A stretch of 64,000 nt of DNA from Roseiarcus sp050012775 (GCA_050012775.1 JBEKGN010000006.1:105974-169973), one strand, 5' to 3'; numbered from the stretch's first letter, positions 9,355-17,934 are shown. Notes: generated by a model not told the origin, from the letters alone. Program-made: numbers and translations.

Positions 9355-10707
9355 TTGACCCCTCTGCCCAATTCCCTCGCCGCGCGCGACATCGCCTATT
9401 ACTTCCATCCCGCCACCAACGCGCGCCGGCACGAGCAGGTCGGGCCGATGATGATCGAGCGCGGGCGCGGCATCTACGTCTTCGACGACCAGGGCAAGGA
9501 ATATATCGAGGGCCTCGCCGGCCTGTGGAGCGTCGCGGTCGGCTTCGGCGAGCCGCGCCTGGCCGCCGCGGCGGCGGCGCAGATGGAGAAGCTGCCGTTC
9601 TATCACTCGTTCTCGCACAAGTCGCATCCGGCGGCGACGACGCTCGCCGAGCGGCTGGTGAAAATGGCGCCGGGCAAGATGGCCAAGGCGCATTTCACCT
9701 CGTCCGGCTCCGAGGCCAACGATCTCGTGATCAAGCTGATCTGGTATTTCAACAACGCGCTCGGCCGACCGCTGAAGAAGAAGATCGTCTCCCGCCAGCG
9801 CGCCTATCACGGCGTCACCATCGCCTCGGGCAGCCTGACGGGCCTGCCGGCCTTCCATCGCGACTTCGATCTGCCGCTGCCGATGATGCGCCACGTCTCG
9901 TGCCCCAACCATTGGCGCTTCGGGCTTCCCGGCGAGAGCGAAGAGGCGTTCTCGACGCGCCTGGCCGACGAACTCGAGGCGCTGATTCTCGCGGAAGGGC
10001 CGGACACCGTCGCCGCGTTCATCGGCGAGCCGGTGATGGGGGCGGGCGGCGTCATGCCGCCGCCGCGAACCTATTGGGAGAAGATCCAGGCGGTGTGCCG
10101 ACGCCACGACGTGCTCGTCGTCGCCGACGAGGTCATCACCGGCTTCGGGCGCACCGGGCGGATGTTCGGCTGCGAGACCTATGGCGTCGAGCCGGACATC
10201 CTCGTCGTCTCGAAGGCGCTGACCTCGTCCTACTTCCCGCTTTCGGCGCTCCTCTTCACCGATGCGGTCTATCAGACGGTCGCCGACAATTCCAACAAGA
10301 TCGGCGTGTTCGCGCATGGCTTCACCGCCAGCGGCCATCCCGTGGGCACCGCGGTCGCGCTGGAGAATCTCGACATCTTCGAGGAGCGCGATCTCGTGGG
10401 CAATGCGGCGCGCCTGGCGCCGCATTTCCAGGCGCGTCTCAAGGGCTTCGCCGGTCACCCGCTCGTCGGCGAGGCGCGCGGCGTCGGCCTGATCGGCGCG
10501 CTGGAATTCGTCGCCGACAAGGCGACCAAGGCGCCTTTCGCGCCGCCCGGCTCGTTCGGCGCGCGCCTGGCCGAACTCTGTCACGAAGAGGGCCTGATCA
10601 TCCGCGCCATCGGCGACGTCATCGCGTTCTGCCCGCCGCTGGTCATCACGGCGCAGGAGATCGACGCGCTGTTCGACCGCTTCGGGCGGGCGCTGGCGCG
10701 GGCTTAG
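9355..10707 (+). CDS. Class III PLP-dependent aminotransferase (omega-amino acid:pyruvate type)
   Basis: A 450-residue aminotransferase. Features in order: FTSSGSEANDLVIKLIWYF (cofactor phosphate binding), RQRAYHGVTIASGSLTGLP, IGEPVMGAGG, VVADEVITGFGRTGRMFGCE (the Asp that pairs with the pyridine nitrogen), and the Schiff-base lysine in VVSKALTSSYFP. The family moves amino groups from omega-amino acids, diamines or beta-alanine to pyruvate or 2-oxoglutarate. The substrate is undetermined. The start is TTG at 9355, preceded by AAAGGAG at a suitable distance. Confidence 0.9.
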   Translation: MTPLPNSLAARDIAYYFHPATNARRHEQVGPMMIERGRGIYVFDDQGKEYIEGLAGLWSVAVGFGEPRLAAAAAAQMEKLPFYHSFSHKSHPAATTLAERLVKMAPGKMAKAHFTSSGSEANDLVIKLIWYFNNALGRPLKKKIVSRQRAYHGVTIASGSLTGLPAFHRDFDLPLPMMRHVSCPNHWRFGLPGESEEAFSTRLADELEALILAEGPDTVAAFIGEPVMGAGGVMPPPRTYWEKIQAVCRRHDVLVVADEVITGFGRTGRMFGCETYGVEPDILVVSKALTSSYFPLSALLFTDAVYQTVADNSNKIGVFAHGFTASGHPVGTAVALENLDIFEERDLVGNAARLAPHFQARLKGFAGHPLVGEARGVGLIGALEFVADKATKAPFAPPGSFGARLAELCHEEGLIIRAIGDVIAFCPPLVITAQEIDALFDRFGRALARA

Positions 10708-10774
10708 GGGGAGCCGAGAGAGCGAGGCGGGAACCGGAGAAGCGGCGATCGTCGCCGCCGCTCATCGCGCCGTA

Positions 10775-11209
10775 TCATCCCGGCCAGAAGTCGTCTTTCA
10801 TCATCTCGTCGAACGACCACGGGCACAGCGCGGGGAAGTCCGTTTCGGCCAACCCCGTCTCCGCCGCGGCTTCGACGACGGCGAGCTTGTAGGCCGCGGC
10901 GATCGCCTCGGACAGCGTTGATTTCAGACTCGGACTATCCTTGAGATGGTCGACGAGCTTCAGGCGCTGAATCTTGATGGAAGCCTCCCAACTGGCGCTG
11001 CGCCTCCTGGGCTGAAACCGCCATTTGAGGAGATGCAGCAGCATGACCGTCAGGCGGTTGACCAACTCGCGCTTCTCGGTCCTGCCCATGCTCTCGATCT
11101 CCTCGGCGATATGTTCGATGTCGGCCGTCGAGAGCTTGCCCGCGCGCAGGAGCGCGGCCTGCTCGTTCGCCCATGCATAGAAATCCAGGTCATAGTTGCT
11201 GTTCGGCAT
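10775..11209 (-). CDS. DUF29 domain-containing protein
   Basis: A 144-residue protein matching DUF29 over its whole length: NYDLDFYAWANEQAALLRAG at the start, then EHIAEEIESMGRTEKRELVNRL, LLHLLKWRFQP and the closing TDFPALCPWSFDEM. DUF29 proteins are helical, occur in multiple copies in cyanobacteria and proteobacteria, and have no established function. It is convergent with the aminotransferase gene and divergent from guaA. Confidence 0.88.
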   Translation of the reverse strand: MPNSNYDLDFYAWANEQAALLRAGKLSTADIEHIAEEIESMGRTEKRELVNRLTVMLLHLLKWRFQPRRRSASWEASIKIQRLKLVDHLKDSPSLKSTLSEAIAAAYKLAVVEAAAETGLAETDFPALCPWSFDEMMKDDFWPG

Positions 11210-11362
11210 GGATCTTCACCCTCTCGACGCGGAACGCAAACCTCCGAACCAGTCTATCAATAGGCGCCGCGAAATGACAGGCGCCGCGGGCAAGGGCCGC
11301 GCCATTTCGCCTCGCGCCGCATCGCCGATTGCGCCGGCGCGCGCTTTTGCCTAAGCGAAGCA

Positions 11363-12994
11363 ATGGAAATCCCCAAGAGGCGCGATCCCGCGATGACCCA
11401 GCCTTCCGACAGCCCCGCCCCTCCCGCCTTCGCGCACGACAAGCTGCTGATCGTCGATTTCGGCAGCCAGGTGACGCAGCTCATCGCGCGGCGGGTGCGC
11501 GAGGCCGGGGTCTATTGCGAGATCGCGCCGTTCCAGAGCGCGGCGCGCGCCTTCGCCGAACTGAAGCCGAAGGCGGTGATCCTGTCCGGCGGGCCGGCCT
11601 CGGTGCCTGACGAGGGGTCCCCGCGCGCGCCGCAGGCGATCTTCGACTCGAAAGTTCCCGTGCTCGGCATCTGCTACGGCCAGATGACGATGGCCGAACA
11701 GCTCGGCGGCGCCGTCGAAAGCGGCCATCACCGCGAGTTCGGCCGCGCCGAGGTCGCGGTCGGCGCCTCGAGCCCGCTCCTCGACGGCGTGTGGAAGCCG
11801 GGCGAGCGCCACACCGTGTGGATGAGCCACGGCGACCGCATCACCCGCCTGCCGCCGGGCTTCACGCGCGTCGCGACCTCGGAGAACGCGCCCTTCGCGC
11901 TGATCGCCGACGAGAAGCGGCGCTATTACGGCCTGATGTTCCACCCCGAAGTCGTGCACACGCCCGACGGCGCGCGCCTCATCGGCAATTTCGTCCACAA
12001 CGTCGCGGGCCTCAAGAGCGACTGGACGATGGCGGCGTTCCGCGCCGAGGCGCGCGAATCGATCCGCGCCCGCGTCGGCAAGGGGCGGGTGATCTGCGGC
12101 CTCTCGGGCGGCGTCGATTCGGCGGTCGCGGCGGTGCTGATCCACGAGGCGGTCGGCGATCAGCTGACCTGCGTCTTCGTCGACCACGGCCTGATGCGCG
12201 CCGGCGAGGGCGAGGAGGTCGTCAGGCTGTTTCGCGGCCATTTCAACATTCCGCTGGTCCATGTCGCCGCCGAGCGGACCTTCTTGAGCGCGCTCGAAGG
12301 CGTCGCCGAGCCGGAACTCAAGCGCAAGACGATCGGCCGGCTGTTCATCGAGACTTTTGAGCGCGAAGCCGGAAAAATAGCCGCCGACGGGCGCGGGCCG
12401 GTCGAATTCCTCGCGCAGGGGACGCTCTATCCCGACGTGATCGAATCGGTCTCCTTCACCGGCGGCCCGTCGGTGACGATCAAGTCGCACCACAACGTCG
12501 GCGGCCTGCCCGAGCGCATGAACATGAAGCTGGTCGAGCCGTTGCGCGAACTCTTCAAGGACGAAGTGCGCGCGCTGGGTCGCGAACTCGGCCTGCCCGA
12601 AAGCTTCGTCGGCCGCCATCCCTTCCCCGGCCCCGGCCTGGCGATCCGCATTCCCGGCGCGGTCAGCCAGGAAAAGCTCGACATCCTGCGCCAGGCCGAC
12701 GCGATCTATCTCGAGGAAATCCGCGCCGCCGGCCTCTACGACCAGATCTGGCAGGCCTTCGCCGTGCTGCTGCCCGTGCGCACGGTGGGCGTAATGGGGG
12801 ACGGGCGCACCTACGACCACGTCTGCGCCTTACGCGCCGTGACGTCTTCGGATGGCATGACGGCGGACTTCTTTCCCTTCGACATGGGCTTCTTGGGGCG
12901 GGCGGCGACGAGGATCATCAACGAGGTGCGCGGGGTGAATAGGGTGGTCTACGACGTGACGAGCAAGCCGCCGGGGACGATCGAGTGGGAGTGA
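11363..12994 (+). CDS. guaA: GMP synthase (glutamine-hydrolysing)
   Basis: A 543-residue enzyme that converts XMP, ATP and glutamine to GMP in purine synthesis. The N-terminal class I glutamine amidotransferase domain has LLIVDFGSQVTQLIARRVRE and the nucleophile Cys104 in GICYGQM, with the His/Glu pair in FHPEV. The ATP-pyrophosphatase domain has the PP-loop LSGGVDS near residue 246, and the dimerisation domain ends in PPGTIEWE. A second start at 11393 is possible and would make 533 residues; neither has a strong ribosome site. Confidence 0.97.
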   Translation: MEIPKRRDPAMTQPSDSPAPPAFAHDKLLIVDFGSQVTQLIARRVREAGVYCEIAPFQSAARAFAELKPKAVILSGGPASVPDEGSPRAPQAIFDSKVPVLGICYGQMTMAEQLGGAVESGHHREFGRAEVAVGASSPLLDGVWKPGERHTVWMSHGDRITRLPPGFTRVATSENAPFALIADEKRRYYGLMFHPEVVHTPDGARLIGNFVHNVAGLKSDWTMAAFRAEARESIRARVGKGRVICGLSGGVDSAVAAVLIHEAVGDQLTCVFVDHGLMRAGEGEEVVRLFRGHFNIPLVHVAAERTFLSALEGVAEPELKRKTIGRLFIETFEREAGKIAADGRGPVEFLAQGTLYPDVIESVSFTGGPSVTIKSHHNVGGLPERMNMKLVEPLRELFKDEVRALGRELGLPESFVGRHPFPGPGLAIRIPGAVSQEKLDILRQADAIYLEEIRAAGLYDQIWQAFAVLLPVRTVGVMGDGRTYDHVCALRAVTSSDGMTADFFPFDMGFLGRAATRIINEVRGVNRVVYDVTSKPPGTIEWE

Positions 12995-13006
12995 AGGGGC
13001 GAACGG

Positions 13007-13024
13007 CTACGATAGCGTAGTTTT
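13007..13024 (+). terminator. Weak hairpin-plus-T tract after guaA
   Basis: Twelve bases after the guaA stop there is a five-base-pair stem (CTACG / CGTAG) with an ATAG loop, followed directly by TTTT. It has the form of a small intrinsic terminator and lies between convergent guaA and the glycosylase gene. The stem is short, so it may be weak or incidental. Confidence 0.35.
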
Positions 13025-13070
13025 CACGGTGAATTTTTCGGCCTGTTACGCCTCTATCTTGGCCGGTCTC

Positions 13071-13670
13071 TTATTCCTGGAGCGATCGTGGACCGCTGAC
13101 GAACGGGCTGCCCCGAAGATAAAATCGCAGGAGGCGGTTCGCGTCCCGCGAAATGCCGATCCTGACGCTCTGCCCGATTTCGCCGGGTTCGTGGTCGCCG
13201 TGTCCGAGCCATAGAGGGCCTTCTCGGCAAAGATCGAACCCATCGAGCGAACGATCAACCCGCAACGCCGCCGCGAGCCGTCCTGGGCCTCGCGCCAAGT
13301 CGCGCAAGCGCTCGACGCCGCGATTTTGCCGCATGATGGGCAAGCCTTGGAGCGGCTCGAGCGCCCTGATCAGGACGCCGGCGCCGATCCCGGGCGCCTC
13401 GCTCGAGACGTTCAGCATGTATGAGACGCCGTAGGCGAGATAAACATAGGCGTGCCCACGTTCGAGAAACAGCGAACGATTACGCCGAGTCATCCCCCGG
13501 TAGGCGTGCCCCGCCGCGTCGCCGACGACATACGCCTCGGTCTCGACGATACGGCCGCTGGCGACGCCTTCGGGCAAGTGCCGCACCAAGACCTTGCCAA
13601 TGAGGTAACGGGCGAGAGAGACCGTATCGATCGGCAGCTCCGAGCGAGCGAGCGGGCGGCGGACGGCCAT
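13071..13670 (-). CDS. DNA-3-methyladenine glycosylase, AAG/Mpg family
   Basis: A 199-residue base-excision repair enzyme of the alkyladenine glycosylase type. It shows LIGKVLVRHLPEG, the catalytic glutamate region GRIVETEAY, the DNA-intercalating block HAYRGMTRRNRSLF, HAYVYLAYGVSYMLNV and LARGPGRLAAAL. The family removes 3-methyladenine, hypoxanthine and similar lesions and is usually about 190-210 residues in bacteria, so this copy looks complete. It is followed 18 bases after its start side by the SnoaL-like gene on the same strand, which is upstream in transcription. Confidence 0.92.
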   Translation of the reverse strand: MAVRRPLARSELPIDTVSLARYLIGKVLVRHLPEGVASGRIVETEAYVVGDAAGHAYRGMTRRNRSLFLERGHAYVYLAYGVSYMLNVSSEAPGIGAGVLIRALEPLQGLPIMRQNRGVERLRDLARGPGRLAAALRVDRSLDGFDLCREGPLWLGHGDHEPGEIGQSVRIGISRDANRLLRFYLRGSPFVSGPRSLQE

Positions 13671-13688
13671 CCTTACGGCCGCCCGGTT

Positions 13689-14069
13689 TCAGGACATCCG
13701 CTCGACCCATTGCGCGCGCGAAGGCCACGGCTCGAACGGATCGCCGAAATACTGGGTCTCGCGGGCCACCTTCCCATCGAGGAACTCCATGATGCTCACC
13801 GTGAAAGACGGCCGCCCTTCATAGGTTAGGACATATTCAGTGACCCAGCGGCCGCCCGCGCCGATGATCCGCCGCACCGTGAAACGTTTTCGGTTCGGCT
13901 GCGCGGCGCGAGACGACTGAATCTTCCGCCGCCCGCGAATGCGCTCGCCCGATTGAGGATATTCGAGCAGCGCGTCCTCTCGGTAAATCTGGTGCTCCCC
14001 CTCAAGGTCGTTCGCATCGGAGGCGGCCCAGTGGCGGTCCAGAGCCGCGCGAATCTCTCGGTCTTCCAT
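13689..14069 (-). CDS. SnoaL-like / NTF2-fold protein
   Basis: A 126-residue protein with the short cone-shaped NTF2-like pattern: IRAALDRHWAASDANDLEG, HQIYREDALLEYPQSGERIRG, and VSIMEFLDGKVARETQYFGDPF ending with WVERMS. Such proteins include polyketide cyclases, isomerases and many binding proteins, so no function is assigned. ATG at 14069 has AAGGAG seven bases upstream, which decides the start. It ends 18 bases before the glycosylase start, so the two are probably co-transcribed. Confidence 0.8.
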   Translation of the reverse strand: MEDREIRAALDRHWAASDANDLEGEHQIYREDALLEYPQSGERIRGRRKIQSSRAAQPNRKRFTVRRIIGAGGRWVTEYVLTYEGRPSFTVSIMEFLDGKVARETQYFGDPFEPWPSRAQWVERMS

Positions 14070-14666
14070 GTCAAATCTCCTTGACCATCGCCGCCGACGT
14101 TGAGCCGTCGCGCACAAGCAGCAAAAATTGCGAATGAAGTTGAGGTCAGTGCGTCCGCCGTCCTCTCGCTACGCCACCGCCGAAATCGTCCCCGCCCGCG
14201 CTGGCCGCAACGCCAGCTCTTCATTGATTCCTCTCGCGCTCCGCTCCGCCAAGCCAACAATGCAGGAATCCGCCTCATACGGCTTCTGGTTGATGGCAAC
14301 GCCGCCGAGCGGCAGGGAAAACGGCGTCGCTTCCCAACTCCAGCAATCGTTTTCGGAAAAACGAAAATCATGCTACGCTTCTTTCGTCGCGCTACGTCCT
14401 ATCCGTCTTGCCGACGGCCCAGGGCGCGGGTTTTGGGACGAAGATCGGCGCAAGAAATTTGGAGCAAAGAGAAAGGGTCCTTGGCGGCCTTGCAAGCCGC
14501 TGATTTCCCACAAAACGGCCAAAGGATTCTTTGGAAATGCTTGGAGAAAAAGGCCGCAGATTTGGAAAAGTTTGGCGTAAATTTGCAAAAGTTTGGAGGG
14601 GCCGTCATTGCGCGCCGCCGCCGCTCCGCTATGGTCCGCCGCCGTCCCCCCGATCGGAGCCCCCGC
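14070..14666. other. Gene-free region with repeat sequences
   Basis: A 597-base stretch without a convincing gene, although the plus frame of the following GST is open throughout. It is more AT-rich than its neighbours. It contains a dispersed repeat (14290-14470) shared with the right end of the window. Around 14500-14595 there is a run of imperfect units built on AAAGTTTGG and ATTTGGAAAAG. No promoter could be fixed. Confidence 0.5.
14290..14470 (+). repeat. Dispersed intergenic repeat, copy A (uninterrupted form)
   Basis: Three blocks of this region recur in the same order at the right end of the window. TTGATGGCAACGCCGCC at 14290-14306 matches 63195-63211. About 30 identical bases ending in CATGCTACGCTT (near 14351-14380) match 63605-63634. 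GATCGGCGCAAGAAATTTGG at 14443 matches 63840 with one base missing. The shared part includes a small palindrome, TTTTCG-GAAAAA-CGAAAA. Copy A lacks the two insertions seen in copy B, so it looks like the shorter, empty-site form. Confidence 0.7.
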
Positions 14667-15371
14667 ATGGCCGACCTCTCCGCCTTCCCGATAACGCGCC
14701 GCTGGCCGGCCGAGCATCCCGACCGCCTGCAGCTCTATTCGCTGCCGACCCCGAACGGCGTGAAGGTCTCGGTCATGCTGGAGGAGATCGGGCTGCCCTA
14801 CGAGGCGCATACGATCGACATCGGCAAGAACGAGAGCTGGACGCCGGAATTCCTGTCGTTGAACCCGAACGGCAAGATCCCGGCGATCCTCGATCCCGAC
14901 GGGCCGGGCGGCAAGCCGCTGGGGCTGTTCGAATCGGGCGCCATCCTGCTCTATCTCGCGGAGAAGTCGGGCGCCTTTCTGCCCGCCGACCCGGCGCTGC
15001 GTTACGAGACGATCCAGTGGGTGTTCTTCCAGATGGCGTTCATCGGCCCGATCTTCGGCCAGCTCGGCTTTTTCTTCAAATTCGCGGGCAAGGAGATCGA
15101 GGACAAGCGCCCGCTCGAACGCTATCGCAACGAATCGAAGCGCCTGCTCGGCGTGCTGGAGACGCGGCTCGACGGCCGGCGCTGGATCATGGGCGACGAA
15201 TACACCATCGCCGACATTTCGCTCATCGGCTGGGTGCGCAATCTCGTCGGTTTCTACGGCGCGCGCGACCTCGTCGACTTCGACGCGCTGGAGCGGGTTC
15301 CGGCCTGGCTGGAGCGCGCGCTCGCCCGCCCGGCGGTGCAGCGCGGACTGGAAATTCCCAAGCGGCCATAA
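14667..15371 (+). CDS. Glutathione S-transferase, YfcG/Ure2-like
   Basis: A 234-residue GST. The thioredoxin-fold half has LQLYSLPTPNGVKVSVMLEE and LNPNGKIPAIL, with the glutathione-binding FESGAILLYLAEKSG. The helical half has IQWVFFQMAFIGPIFGQLGF and YTIADISLIGWV. This pattern fits the YfcG/YghU disulfide-bond oxidoreductase branch. The start at ATG 14667 has GGAG eight bases upstream and is where the family begins; 189 codons of open, arginine-rich frame before it were rejected. The gene ends 13 bases before the ArsC-like gene, so the two are likely an operon. Confidence 0.9.
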   Translation: MADLSAFPITRRWPAEHPDRLQLYSLPTPNGVKVSVMLEEIGLPYEAHTIDIGKNESWTPEFLSLNPNGKIPAILDPDGPGGKPLGLFESGAILLYLAEKSGAFLPADPALRYETIQWVFFQMAFIGPIFGQLGFFFKFAGKEIEDKRPLERYRNESKRLLGVLETRLDGRRWIMGDEYTIADISLIGWVRNLVGFYGARDLVDFDALERVPAWLERALARPAVQRGLEIPKRP

Positions 15372-15384
15372 GGGGGAGGGCGTC

Positions 15385-15747
15385 TTGGGCGCGAGCGAAC
15401 GGATCGTGATCTACGGCATCAAGAACTGCGACACGATGAAGAAGGCGCGCCAATGGCTCGACGGCCACGGCGTCGTCTACGTCTTTCACGATTACAAGAA
15501 GGAGGGGATCGAGCGCGCGCGGCTGGAGGCCTGGGCGCACGAGGCCGGTTGGGAGACGCTTCTCAATCGAGCGGGCGCGACGTTCCGCGCGCTCCCCGAG
15601 GCGGCGAAGCAAGGCCTCGACAAGGGGAAGGCGATCGCGCTGATGCTCGCCCAGCCCTCGATGATCAAGCGCCCGGTGCTGGACGTCGGCGGCGCGCTGA
15701 TCGTCGGCTTCAAGCCCGAGAGCTACGCGGCGGCGTTTCGCGGATGA
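15385..15747 (+). CDS. ArsC/Spx/YffB family protein
   Basis: A 120-residue protein with a thioredoxin-like fold of the ArsC/Spx type. The single conserved cysteine is in the opening YGIKNCDTMKKARQWLD, and SMIKRPVLDVGG near residue 95 is the family's cis-proline and C-terminal signature. It lacks the extra cysteines of classical arsenate reductases and is closest in form to YffB, for which a glutathione-dependent thiol reductase role has been proposed. The start is TTG at 15385 after a GGGGGAGGG run. The stop codon directly abuts a 48-base palindrome. Confidence 0.85.
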   Translation: MGASERIVIYGIKNCDTMKKARQWLDGHGVVYVFHDYKKEGIERARLEAWAHEAGWETLLNRAGATFRALPEAAKQGLDKGKAIALMLAQPSMIKRPVLDVGGALIVGFKPESYAAAFRG

Positions 15748-15794
15748 CGGCCTCGCCCCTTCTCCCCGCGCGCGGGGAGAAGGGGCGAGGCCGT
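15747..15794. terminator. Perfect 48-base palindrome filling a convergent intergenic gap
   Basis: From the last base of the upstream stop codon to the base before the lrgB stop, the whole gap is a perfect inverted repeat with two 24-base arms meeting at CGCG|CGCG. The arms contain CCCCTTCTCCCCGCG. As RNA it would form one very stable hairpin in either direction, so it is a likely bidirectional transcription or decay barrier. The CTCCCCGCG core matches a palindromic repeat found elsewhere in this window (61231-61256). Confidence 0.8.
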
Positions 15795-16508
15795 TCAGCG
15801 CAAAACTTGCGCGAGCAGCGGCGCGGCGAGCACGTTGAGCAGCCCGACCAGCACCATGACGAGGCCGGCGATCGATCCTTCGTCGTGGCCGATCTGGAGC
15901 GCCTTGGCGACGCCGACGCCATGGGCGCCCATGCCGAGCATCGCTCCTCGGGCCAGCGCCGATCGCAGCGGCAGCCAGCGCAGCATCGTCTCGCCGAGCG
16001 CCGCGCCGAAGACGCCGGTGAAGACGACAAAGACCGCGGTGAGATCGGGCGCGCCGCCGATGTCGCCGGAGACGGCCATGGCGAAGGGGGTGCTCACCGA
16101 ACGTGGCAACAGGCTGAGGCGCAGGCTGCCGCTCAGGCCCATGAGACTCGCCAGAGCCCAGGCCGATGCGATCGCCGCGCAGCTTCCCGCCAAAGCGCCG
16201 GCGAGCAGCACAGGCCAATGACGGCGAACGACGGCGCGCTGTTCATAGATCGGGATCGCGAAGGCGACGGTGGCCGGCCCGAGCAGAACGACGAGCCAAT
16301 GCGCGCCGCTGAAATAATCGCGATAGCTGGCATGGAAGGCGAGGGCGATCGCCAGCAGCAGCGCCGGAGTCACGACCAGCGGGGCCGTCCACCAATACGG
16401 CCTGTGGCGGTGGATCGCCTTGCCGAGCTGATAGAATGCGATCGTCGCGGCGGACCACACGATCGTCAGCGCGATCGGGTTATTCCACTCAATGACGAGC
16501 GGGCTCAT
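15795..16508 (-). CDS. LrgB/CidB-family membrane protein
   Basis: A 237-residue polytopic membrane protein matching LrgB/YohK: PYWWTAPLVVTPALLLA, FSGAHWLVVLLGPATVAFAIPIYEQR, SLLPRSVSTPFAMAVSGDIGG, and a late GMGAHGVGVAKAL. In Staphylococcus the Cid/Lrg pairs modulate murein hydrolase activity and cell lysis; in plants and some bacteria relatives carry glycolate or pyruvate. Either could hold here. It overlaps the cidA-like gene by 20 bases and is presumably co-translated with it. Confidence 0.92.
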   Translation of the reverse strand: MSPLVIEWNNPIALTIVWSAATIAFYQLGKAIHRHRPYWWTAPLVVTPALLLAIALAFHASYRDYFSGAHWLVVLLGPATVAFAIPIYEQRAVVRRHWPVLLAGALAGSCAAIASAWALASLMGLSGSLRLSLLPRSVSTPFAMAVSGDIGGAPDLTAVFVVFTGVFGAALGETMLRWLPLRSALARGAMLGMGAHGVGVAKALQIGHDEGSIAGLVMVLVGLLNVLAAPLLAQVLR

Positions 16509-16902
16509 GATTCGCGCTCCAACGGCAAAGGAGATCGACGGTGACCGCCGTGACCGTCATGACGATGACGGTTCCCGCAAGGATGACCGTCAGAATTTTC
16601 AGCCCGAGCCATCCCAGCATCTCCCGATGTTCGAGGACCGCCATCACCGCGGGAACGAAGAAGAGCAACATTTCCGCAAGGAACCAGTTGGCGCCGCGCC
16701 GTATGCTGAAAAGGCTGAGCTTCCGGGTGGCGAGCAGCGCGAGAACGATGAACATGCCCAAGACGCCGCCCGGGATCGGCAAAGCGGTCGCGCGCGCCAA
16801 AGCTTCGCCGATCAGCCAGAACGCGACGATCAGCGCGATCTGGAGAAGCCGGCTTTGGTGCAGACCGCGCCGGCATGCGCGCGCGAATTTTCCCGGGGTC
16901 AT
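16489..16902 (-). CDS. CidA/LrgA-family membrane protein
   Basis: A 137-residue holin-like membrane protein with four hydrophobic segments. It has the family pattern LPIPGGVLGMFIVLALL and, after a charged loop, WFLAEMLLFFVPAVMAVLEH. It is the partner of the LrgB-family protein encoded immediately downstream with a 20-base overlap. The divergent LysR gene starts 90 bases away, an arrangement like CidR/CidAB, which suggests that regulator controls this pair. Confidence 0.9.
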   Translation of the reverse strand: MTPGKFARACRRGLHQSRLLQIALIVAFWLIGEALARATALPIPGGVLGMFIVLALLATRKLSLFSIRRGANWFLAEMLLFFVPAVMAVLEHREMLGWLGLKILTVILAGTVIVMTVTAVTVDLLCRWSANHEPARH

Positions 16903-16991
16903 GGCGTCACCTTCGCGATGATATGTAGGCGACGCGCATCCATGAACAAAATGAATTGATTGAATAGCGACAAGTCGGATATGGAATAGTC

Positions 16992-17879
16992 ATGGAGCTT
17001 CGCGCGCTACGCGCTTTCGTCGAGGTCGTGCGGCAGGGAGGCTTCTCGCTGGCGGCGAAAACCGTGTTCGCCACGCAATCGACCGTCAGCAAGGCGGTCA
17101 AGCAGCTCGAGGAAGAACTCGGCCTGCCGCTGCTCGACCGGATCGGCCACCGCAGCACGCTCACCTCGGCCGGCGAGATCGTCTATCGCCGCGCGCAGGC
17201 GATGCTGGCCGAGCGCGACGACCTCATCGCCGAACTCGACGAATTGCGCGGCCTGAAGCGTGGGGTCCTGCGCATCGGCCTGCCGCCCATCGGCAGCGAT
17301 TTGCTGTTCGCGCCCGTCTTCGCGGTCTTTCGAAGCCGCTACCCCGGCGTCGAGATCCAGCTCGCCGAGCATGGCAGCAAACGCCTGGAGGAACTGGTCC
17401 TCGCCGGCGAAGTCGACCTTGCGGGCGCGCTTCTGCCGGCATCCGACGCGTTCGAATGGCAGGACGTGCGGCGCGAGCCGATCGTCGCGCTCGTCTGCGC
17501 CGACCATCCCTTGGCGAAAAGAGCCAGCGTCGAACTGAAGACGCTGGCGGATTTGCCCTTCATCCTGTTCGAAACCGGCTTCGCGCTCAATCCGATCATT
17601 CTCGACGCCTGTCGGCAGGCCGGCTTCACGCCCGCCATCGCCGCCCGCAGCAGTCAGATAAACTTCATTATCGAGCTCGTCGCCGCCAAGCTCGGCGTCG
17701 GCTTCCTTCCCCGGATGATTGCGCAACAGCGCAAACACCCCGGCGTGCAGCCTATCGGCGTCGGCGAGCCGTCCATGGAATGGCGCATGGCCCTGATCTG
17801 GCGCCGCGGCGCCTACCTTTCTCAAGCGGCGAAAGCCTGGCTTGAGTTGGCGAGCGATTCCAGCCGCGCGCAATTCTGA
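16992..17879 (+). CDS. LysR-family transcriptional regulator, CidR-like
   Basis: A 295-residue LysR regulator. The helix-turn-helix lies in residues about 3-62 (VVRQGGFSLAAKTVFATQS, then VSKAVKQLEEELGLPLLDR). The substrate-binding domain follows from about residue 90 (VLRIGLPPIGSDLLFAPVF). Divergent placement next to the cidA/lrgB pair, sharing an 89-base intergenic region, implies that it regulates them in response to a small co-inducer. In Bacillus and Staphylococcus CidR responds to acetate or overflow metabolism; this is only an analogy. Confidence 0.92.
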   Translation: MELRALRAFVEVVRQGGFSLAAKTVFATQSTVSKAVKQLEEELGLPLLDRIGHRSTLTSAGEIVYRRAQAMLAERDDLIAELDELRGLKRGVLRIGLPPIGSDLLFAPVFAVFRSRYPGVEIQLAEHGSKRLEELVLAGEVDLAGALLPASDAFEWQDVRREPIVALVCADHPLAKRASVELKTLADLPFILFETGFALNPIILDACRQAGFTPAIAARSSQINFIIELVAAKLGVGFLPRMIAQQRKHPGVQPIGVGEPSMEWRMALIWRRGAYLSQAAKAWLELASDSSRAQF

Positions 17880-17934
17880 CGGAGAAAACGGTGGCGCTCG
17901 ATCGTCGGCGGCGCTTCCTTCGCGCCCGCCGCGC

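Noticed and set aside
14100..14666. An N-terminal extension of 189 codons of the GST gene
   Set aside because: The stretch is basic low-complexity sequence crossing a dispersed repeat; the family begins at 14667, where a ribosome site is present.
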